Shown: piece after piece, positions 57,371 through 64,000 of the stretch | How positions within the stretch are numbered: the stretch's first letter is position 1 | Layout of the letters: each line of letters opens with the position of its first letter | From: Rhizophagus clarus | Lineage: Eukaryota; Glomeromycota; Glomeromycetes; Glomerales; Glomeraceae | Assembly (NCBI GenBank): GCA_015698045.1 | Contig: BLAL01000175.1 | Span: 372,001-436,000, forward strand | Reading direction: 5' to 3' | DNA: 64,000 bases | Program-made: the position numbers and the translations under genes | Notes under the pieces: model-generated | The model's database searches: none | What the model saw: only the letters and a program-made list of their open reading frames with translations | What the model was told of the DNA's origin: nothing

Positions 57371-58002
57371 TTTATATAAATAGGCTAGTTAACTTTTGCG
57401 TGAATTTTATTATCAAATGATAATTTTTTTTTTCAATCGTGATTGAAACCATTAAAAGTATTGTAGTAATTGTAGAAATTAAACGAAACCTTGAATTCGA
57501 TCAACATAATTTTGAACTAATAATTCGTCATTTCAATTCATTAGATGATTCATCTCTATATATAATTTCTAAAATTTGAAGAAATAAAAAAAAATTAGCT
57601 AGAAATCAACTTTGATTTTGCACAAAAATATCGGGTCATATAGCCGTTAAAACTTTTTACTATCAAATTTACGTTGTAATGTAATAAGCTTTATCTGTTA
57701 TTGCAATTTTCGAATTCAACAACAAATAACAATTTATGCAAATCAAAAAAATCAAAATCAATAATTCGACCTTGTAATTTTACATATTGAAAATTTTTAA
57801 TTGAAATTTTTGACATAATATCATGTGATTGGGATATTTATGCATTTTGAGTAACTGCTTACGAATTTTCGTAACACTGTTGATCGATGCTTTAATTATT
57901 TATGGTAAAGAAATAAACTTATTGTTTTTAATCAAAAACAAATACGAAATTGATGCGTCCTAATTAATTGAAAATTTTCCCTAGTATTATTAATTGAGAA
58001 AA
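57371..58002. other. Intergenic
   Basis: AT-rich; no feature recognised. Confidence 0.4.
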
Positions 58003-58645
58003 TTATTTCTTTTCACAATTTCTCTTTATCTCAATTTTTGACCAATCCTTGGAAGGATAATGTTTCATTTTCCAATCAAGTTCACTTCTCAGATTTGGTC
58101 TTTTATTAGCATTTTCAACTATGATTGTATCAATTTCAGCACCTTGATTGATAGCTTCTTTAAATGCATAGAGTCTTCGATTATCTAAAGAGTGTTTCTT
58201 GCCGTTTGGATAAGTCCACACGCGGATGCGAGGAATTTCTTCTGGTGATATCTTCCCGTTTACAAGACTTTTAATAGTATCTTCAACAATTTTACCTTCC
58301 TCACCTCTTTTATGAGGCCTGAAATTGGGTTTGATACAACATTGGGAATATAAAATATCGCGTGGGTCTACTTCAATAAAGGCCTTAATTTCTAGGAAGT
58401 CACATAACATGTTATTTAACTCATCTCTGTTTTTTCCGTTTATTTCTAAGATTTCTTTCCCTTCTACATCGTTTATTTTTTTAATATATTTGATCAATTT
58501 TGATTTAGAAGGGCTTTTAAGAATATCATTGATATTAATATCGTATGATACGGCAAGACTTTTATACTACAAGATATGGAAACGAAAGTTGTTATGATAT
58601 AATCAAATAAGAAATGAAATGGCTAAATATTTTATTCACCTTCAT
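58003..58645 (-). CDS. Conserved 'DNRRL' protein (189 aa), ParB/sulfiredoxin-like motif
   Basis: The main frame (exon 2, 58566-58003) has no ATG near its front. A TAG just before TATAAAAGTC reads as a splice acceptor. An intron of 73 bp (58639-58567) has its donor right after ATGAAG (58645-58640), so exon 1 supplies only Met-Lys. The whole is 189 residues. The key region reads VDPRDILYSQCCIKPNF, then RGEEGKIVEDTIKSLVNGKI, PEEIPRIRVWTYPNG and KKHSLDNRRLYAFKEA. The S-x-D-N-R-R-L-Y pattern after an 'I.V' strand is seen in a widespread eukaryotic family resembling the ParB/sulfiredoxin fold; its function is unknown to me. Codon use and lack of lesions support a working gene. The shared word TGTCGATCAT stands 106-115 bp upstream. 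Confidence 0.7.
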
Positions 58646-59744
58646 TAAGGATATATTATTTTAATGGAAATAGAGAAATGCGTTTGATGACATTTTATAT
58701 ATTTGTTGTAAGAGGGGTGGGGCGCATTCGGAATAAAGTCTCCTTGTGAATGTCGATCATGATAAATAATTCCAATATTCTTTTAATCGATTGTACTATT
58801 CCGTGAATATGTGTTTTACAATAAATAAGATTGCATATTTATTATTGTACAAGTTGTCGTTCATTTCTATGCTGAAACTGCAGAATGCGGATCTATTCTT
58901 TTTATCTATCTAATAACCAGTCTCACGCTTTCAACTCTTTTTTTGGTTAGGTTCAGGATTGGTGATATCTGTAACATAAGCGATTCTATTTCTATTAAAA
59001 GTAATCATGATTTTTTCTGCTTGTCTTACTCTTTTGATATGCACTTTCACATTGTATATCATTCTTTATTATACTTCTATATAGAGAATACAAGTAAAAT
59101 CGAACAGAATCTAGCGAAGCTAATACTAACTTAATTACGCAAAATTATTAGTCATGTGACTGAAAATGAACGTCGTTTTAACCGAGATACTATCTAAGGG
59201 GTAGATAAATAAACGGAGGGCCAACTCAAATGTTACACAGGCTGTTCAATTACCGAAAAAACTGAAGCCTTCATAAGAATTTCACATTAAAAAAATTCGG
59301 TTTTCTTTTATTTTTCGACAACGAACATATAATAAAGCAAATGATCCTAAAAGTTAAGGTCATTCATATTAACTCTATACAGATGAAGTTTTTTTTTATC
59401 TAAATTAGACTACTTTCTTACTTAGTCTTATATATTTACTATTATTACTTTACAATAGAAAGTTAAAAAAAAATTATAATTTTTTTTTTTCTGAGATCTC
59501 AAATAAAAGAAACTACTATATAAATAATTTTTTTTATTTAAAACACTTAAAAAGTGTTTTCAACATTTATTATTGTATATTAATTCCAAGTATTTAATAA
59601 AATTTTATATGGTTTTTAGGTATTTCAAGTAGCTGATCAAGATATAGAAGCGGAACTTTGACAAAAAATTATATTTTTAGTAAGTTTCGTGATTTGACTG
59701 CTGTTTTCACGTTAGCCGAAAATAATCAGCCGAGACGTGGCCCG
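58646..59744. other. Upstream region of the DNRRL gene and intergenic
   Basis: 58751-58760 is TGTCGATCAT. 59200-59270 resembles 59850-59895 (AATAAACGG..GCCAACTCAA, then AAAAAACTGAAG), a local duplication. No gene seen. Confidence 0.4.
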
Positions 59745-59860
59745 GACCCGGCTCAAGCGTAGATCGTCGTGGAATTCCGGTTCGAATGATCAGCAACCAG
59801 GAATGCGGCTACTTTTTTCGGCTAACTACGCCATTATAAATCTTTCACTTTTAATAAATA
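59745..59860 (+). promoter_or_regulatory. Second copy of the gene C upstream block
   Basis: Shares GATCGTCGTGGAATTCC, ATGATCAGCAACCAGGAATG and TTTTTTCGGCTAACTAC with 22632-22755. It lies about 400 bp before a decayed plus-strand kinase, the same relation as in gene C. So the block belongs to the ancestral gene unit. The frame running through it begins at GTG and is not taken as a gene. Confidence 0.45.
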
Positions 59861-60194
59861 AACGGGTGCCAACTCAATTAGTGAAAAAACTGAAGTCTAT
59901 GAGATCATATGTACTTGTTAATCGAATTTTGTTATAAAGCACAAAGATTGAAATTAGTTTTTTTTATTATAAATAAATGTCCCTGAGAAAGTTTACTAGT
60001 CAAGTAACCACTTTACGTTATAAACATGCGTATACTCGAGTCTAAACCGTTTTGAGTCTCCTTGTTCAACTTTACCTAAAATAGTTACTCCCAATACACA
60101 ATTACGTTTTCATTAATCAAGCGTTTCAAACTTAAACTTTCAAGAAACTCGACAATGTTTAGAAACACAATTTAACATGAAAATAATGAGTCGA

Positions 60195-60560
60195 TTAAGA
60201 TTGTTATAAATATTATGAATATAATTATTTAATAATTTCAAGAAATTTGGTTCCAGAGAGTTTATCATGTGAATTAGAAAAAATTTTCATAATCATTTAA
60301 CTTAACAACGTTACAGTTAAAGAAATTGTTAATAAAGTAATAACAATATATATTTTTATTTGGTCTGTAATTTATATATATCGATATACTTCTAATTTTT
60401 AATGGTTTAGCGCGTGAAATTGATTTTCATGAGAATATTATGACGTTGCAACAAGTGCTAGGATTAAATAATTTTTTGCTAAAAGTGGTACTCTTCAAGA
60501 ATATTGAAATGATAAATTTAATCTGGCGTTTCAATTGGCTTGTGCCATAATTATCATGAT
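60195..60560 (+). pseudogene. Decayed kinase-Sel1 family copy (plus strand)
   Basis: In order: remains of NFNNIEEIG and the ATP loop (60225-60290), GTTACAGTTAAAGAAATTGT for V-T-V-K-E-I-V before a lost donor (60310-60335), exon 2 start with E-I-D-F-H-E-N-I (about 60410-60440), and exon 3 words S-G-T-L-Q-E and N-D-K-F-N-L-A-F-Q-L-A (60485-60545). Every piece is in another frame or shortened. No exon 4 or Sel1 part remains. Confidence 0.7.
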
Positions 60561-61590
60561 TATATATAATTGGTGTTAATATTATTACCACCAGTTTTAT
60601 ATTGAGAAATCGGAAAATGATCAGTAAGTTTCTTTAACAATAAACTACCCTAGTGTTCCTACAAAAAAAATCACAGTGGCACAATTATGCCACATATACG
60701 ATAAGACTCACACACAGCACTGTGAGGAAAATAAAAGATAATCTCAGCGTCAACTTTTCAAATAATCATTTCGACCGTTTGCCACTTCGTTGAATGATAG
60801 TTCTCGTAAATTTGAAACTCGCTAATTGACAAGTTGCATAAGATTCCCGTTCCTCGGTTTATTGTGAATTATCAAAAACAAATGTTTAAAGATTTATGAG
60901 AACATTACAAGAAATTGATTCTAATAATACTAATTTAAAAATGGAATATACAAGGGCCAATTTAAAAATTAATAAGTGATCATCGTTTTTTAAAAATCAT
61001 CAGCATGATAGTACTGTATGTTATGAAAATTGGCCAATTAAAAAGTTTAAAATTAAAAAAAATAATTATGAGAATTTTCCCGGTTCACATGGGAGTACAT
61101 TCCGTTCATTATAATTTTACAATAGTAGAATTTTATTAATATGTTTAGGAAAAATCCGGATCGGCGACATACAGTATTAATTAACAGCTGATCCAGTTAT
61201 TTATTTTTATTACTAAAAAATATTTTTTTAATAAAATTATCATAAATATTTATGATTTTTAATTAAGACCCTTTATGTTTGCGGTCTTTTAATCAGGCGA
61301 TTTAAGTTTGGGCAAAAGTATTACCAAAACGTAATTGTGATCGTCGATCATACGGCAACCAGTAGATATCTGGTATTTATTACGCATTTTAGATAAATAA
61401 AGTGCTAATTTTCATTAAGTCATACGTACGTTAATAAAAGTCCTTTGTTCTTTTATCGTCACACAGTTTCAGATTAACATCACACATTTTAGTTAAAATT
61501 AGCTCCAAAATTATTTCCACACATTATTTAATTTTCATCCTCTTCCTTTTATTTTCAACTTTTATATATATATTTTTTTCTTTTCCTTTC
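60561..61590. other. Upstream region of the F-box gene
   Basis: 61327-61351 carries AAAACGTAATTGTGAT directly followed by CGTCGATCAT, the same two blocks as before the minus-strand kinase genes, 240 bp before the F-box start. It could be the leftover promoter of a lost minus-strand kinase copy or be used by the F-box gene. Nothing else is seen. Confidence 0.4.
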
Positions 61591-63180
61591 ATGGCATCGG
61601 CATCATTTTTACTTTCAGAATGTTTGGAAATTATATTTTCCAAACTTACAGAATATCCATCTAGTGATGTTAAAATTAACGTACCCACTAAAGATTTATA
61701 TTCTTGCACATTAGTGTCGAGACATTGGTGTAGAGTTGCAACACCATTATTATATGCATATCCATTTCATCATTTTCGTTATAATTATTCTCGACAAAAT
61801 TATTATAAATTAATTCGTACGTTATTAAGTTGTATTCAACAATTTGATAAAAACGTATTACAACTTCCTCACAATGATATAAATTCAAATATTACATTTA
61901 ATTATATTCCTCTTATTCGTGGTTTGGTCTTTAATAAATTCATGTTTAGAACAAAATTAATATGTGATGAATATAATAAAAGAATATGGTTATCTGAATA
62001 TAATCTGAAAAATATTTCAGATACATCAATTATTACCATTATGGATAATCTTATAAAATTTATATGTAAACATTGTAATAATTTAACAACATTGGAATTT
62101 TCATTTCTAATAAGAAATGATGATGATATAATTAAATTATTAACTTTAAAGGGTCATAATGGTGAAAGTAAATTAAGTAACTTAAAAGAATTATATTATC
62201 CTCGACACATTTTATATTCACAAAATATTAACATATTAAATAGTTTTTATTTATCACCTTTAAATAATGTTCATAACCTTAAATTACTTTACGTATGTAA
62301 AGATGGATTCAATTCAGATACAAAAGCTCGATTATTATCTAAATTTATTTCCTCACAAAAAATGTTACAACATTTCATATTATCAGGAACCATAAAATAT
62401 GAAAATGAATATAATTTTGATAATGAGGAAGTGCTTGCTAACTTTTTTAATAAATTATTGTATAATGATAATAATGATTATAGTTTTATAATTAATTCAT
62501 TAACAACGCAGAGTGAAACTTTACAAATATTGGAATTTATAGATTTAGGAAACATTATTATAAATTTAAATTCCCTACAATCATTTAAAAATATCAGAAA
62601 GCTAAAATTAGATAAGTGTATGATAAATGATTTACATTATTGGTTAATGGATTTGAAAAATCTTAAGGTTTTCGAAATTACAAAATATGATACAACGGAA
62701 TCTTCTTTATTTAAATTAATTCAATCAATTCAATCAATTACAAGTAATCTGGCAAAATTAATTATAAACGATGAATGTGAATTTAACGATTATACTGAAT
62801 TATATAAACAGATACCGCTTTATTTATATTCATTAACTCATTTAAAACTCCCTCATATTTTAGTACTTGAATTAATCCCCATATTTAATTCATGTACCAA
62901 CCTTGTTTATCTTAGCGTAGTATTATTAGAGGAAGAAACTGAAATGTTAAATAGATTAGGTAAATCTGTTCCTAAAACTTTAAAAAGAATTCAATTTAGA
63001 AAATTATTAGGAACATCTCGTATATCAGCACCTTATGAATTATTAGAAGCTTTTTTAGAAGCTTGCGTAAATAACGGTAGCATATTAAAATATGTGGAAT
63101 ATGAATGTAAAGATTTAGAAAAGTCTAATGATAATGTTACTGAACGATATGGTATCAAAGTAATTAAGTATAGCAAATGA
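61591..63180 (+). CDS. F-box protein with leucine-rich C-terminal part (529 aa)
   Basis: A single open frame without introns. The N-terminus is an F-box: LLSECLEIIFSKL (7-19), then a short insert, then DLYSCTLVSRHWCRVATPLL (35-54) and YAYPF. The rest is Leu/Ile/Asn-rich with loosely repeated units (LKELYYP, LKLLYVC, LQILEFIDL, IRKLKLDKC, LKVFEITKY, LTHLKLP), like the degenerate leucine-rich repeats behind many fungal F-boxes. F-box proteins bind Skp1 in SCF ubiquitin ligases and pick substrates with the C-terminal part; the target here is unknown. The start is the first ATG after a pyrimidine-rich leader. AATAAA words near 63460 may serve as the polyadenylation signal. No lesion is seen. Confidence 0.88.
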   Translation: MASASFLLSECLEIIFSKLTEYPSSDVKINVPTKDLYSCTLVSRHWCRVATPLLYAYPFHHFRYNYSRQNYYKLIRTLLSCIQQFDKNVLQLPHNDINSNITFNYIPLIRGLVFNKFMFRTKLICDEYNKRIWLSEYNLKNISDTSIITIMDNLIKFICKHCNNLTTLEFSFLIRNDDDIIKLLTLKGHNGESKLSNLKELYYPRHILYSQNINILNSFYLSPLNNVHNLKLLYVCKDGFNSDTKARLLSKFISSQKMLQHFILSGTIKYENEYNFDNEEVLANFFNKLLYNDNNDYSFIINSLTTQSETLQILEFIDLGNIIINLNSLQSFKNIRKLKLDKCMINDLHYWLMDLKNLKVFEITKYDTTESSLFKLIQSIQSITSNLAKLIINDECEFNDYTELYKQIPLYLYSLTHLKLPHILVLELIPIFNSCTNLVYLSVVLLEEETEMLNRLGKSVPKTLKRIQFRKLLGTSRISAPYELLEAFLEACVNNGSILKYVEYECKDLEKSNDNVTERYGIKVIKYSK

Positions 63181-64000
63181 CCATTCATATATCATGTCAT
63201 ATACGGAAATTATAGCAAAGACGGTCGTTACCTGTTATCAATGTCATTAGTTTAATAATTGAGGCTGCGGCTGAATTATATATTTATATATCTTAAGAAA
63301 TTAAGAAATCTATTTTATTATTTTAAGTTTTATTTATTTTAAGTTTTTTACGGTATTTGTAATATTTTAAATATATGATACGCATCTATCTACATAAAGA
63401 TCTTATCTGTATAACAAGTGTGTAAATTTTACGTCGTTTTATTGTAAGACATTCTTAAAAATAAAATAAAATAAAACAATGAATCATAATCTTTTGTGTG
63501 TTTTGATTTTATTCTGTTAATAGTTTATACGTACGGATTTTTGTAAATATATACAGTTCCATGGTTGAATTTTTCTATACGTAATACTTTAATACTCTTC
63601 TTTTAACTTATATTTTTTATTATTATTATTTTTTGCTACCATTGTTGACTTTTTTTGGATCTAAGATATATTTCGCTTAAATTTTGCTAAATACAAACTT
63701 TCTATTTCTTGTTCTTTATTTGTGTTTATTATTAACTTCCTTACTACCTTTAATCTTTTCTATTATATTTTTTGTATTGATATGTTTTTTCTTTCCCAAT
63801 TGATTTTCCTATAGCTTGTCACTCAATTTTTGGTTATAAAATTACGCTGGAACTATTGCGTTTTGTGATCATTATAATTTTTACTGTACTTTATATTTTG
63901 TCAAAAAATTATTTATAAAATTTCATTTCACAAACGTTGATTAATAATCTATTTATTATTTATATATCTTTAATTAGTTGCCATATCTCTTTCCATCAGT
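63181..64000. other. 3' region of the F-box gene and intergenic
   Basis: Possible polyadenylation words (AAAATAAAATAAAATAAAAC) lie at about 63457-63478. The rest is T-rich with no gene seen. Confidence 0.4.

Noticed and set aside
59737-59937. 66-codon frame rich in Arg at its start
   Set aside because: It starts at GTG inside the duplicated upstream block and is not open in the copy at 22632-22755.

Overview
The window is very AT-rich eukaryotic DNA. Its genes have short introns of about 50-110 bp, and homopolymers and transposon remains are everywhere. The main content is a family of genes that join a tyrosine-kinase-like (TKL) protein kinase domain to a run of Sel1 (SLR/TPR-like) repeats. 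With these lie an F-box gene, a Tad/I-like non-LTR retrotransposon and a piece of fungal-type mitochondrial DNA. Large expansions of kinases, Sel1 proteins and F-box proteins in an AT-rich, repeat-laden genome are typical of arbuscular mycorrhizal fungi (Glomeromycotina, Rhizophagus-like). That assignment is inference from content; no marker gene proves it.

Layout. 1-985: two decayed kinase copies. 3320-5341: kinase-Sel1 pseudogene A (minus). 7121-7438: a small protein with an N-myristoylation-type start. 9863-11574: kinase-Sel1 gene B (minus, open, tail shortened by one stop). 14465-14951: kinase relic (plus). 16782-19898: kinase-Sel1 gene D (minus), split inside its Sel1 repeats by a 671-bp hAT MITE with an 8-bp target duplication. 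20311-21880: hAT relic carrying a second element that cut its transposase motif in two. 23132-25087: kinase-Sel1 pseudogene C (plus). 27427-28503: mitochondrial insert (atp6 end, tRNA-Asn, GIY-YIG endonuclease relic, four copies of one hairpin). 28904-42980: nested transposons; a pogo-like TIR pair encloses a second TIR element, which holds tandem arrays and an 8.5-kb LINE with a 17-bp target duplication; a hAT MITE sits beside it. 43087-46613: gene E (minus), with 18 Sel1 units and a one-base insertion that separates kinase from Sel1 tail. 48911-50934: gene F (minus), the only fully intact kinase-Sel1 gene (586 aa, five exons). 51561-54304: a 2.7-kb foldback element. 54854-55004: a 151-bp hAT MITE. 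55198-55616: broken secreted-protein gene. 58003-58645: a conserved 'DNRRL' gene whose start is made by splicing. 60195-60560: kinase relic (plus). 61591-63180: F-box gene.

How it fits together. All kinase-Sel1 copies share four introns at the same positions. Exons 1-3 are 237-252, 64-73 and 176-185 bp, exon 4 is 325-355 bp, and exon 5 carries the kinase end plus every Sel1 repeat. The copies differ mainly in Sel1 number (3 to 18) and in their lesions, which is a clear birth-and-death array. A short upstream motif (ATGATCGRCA in gene direction), often with a second block (ATGCACGATTACGTTT in gene direction), lies 86-135 bp before the start codon of five kinase genes and one unrelated gene. 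This suggests a shared promoter element. Lesions and coordinates were read by eye; no alignment or database search was run.
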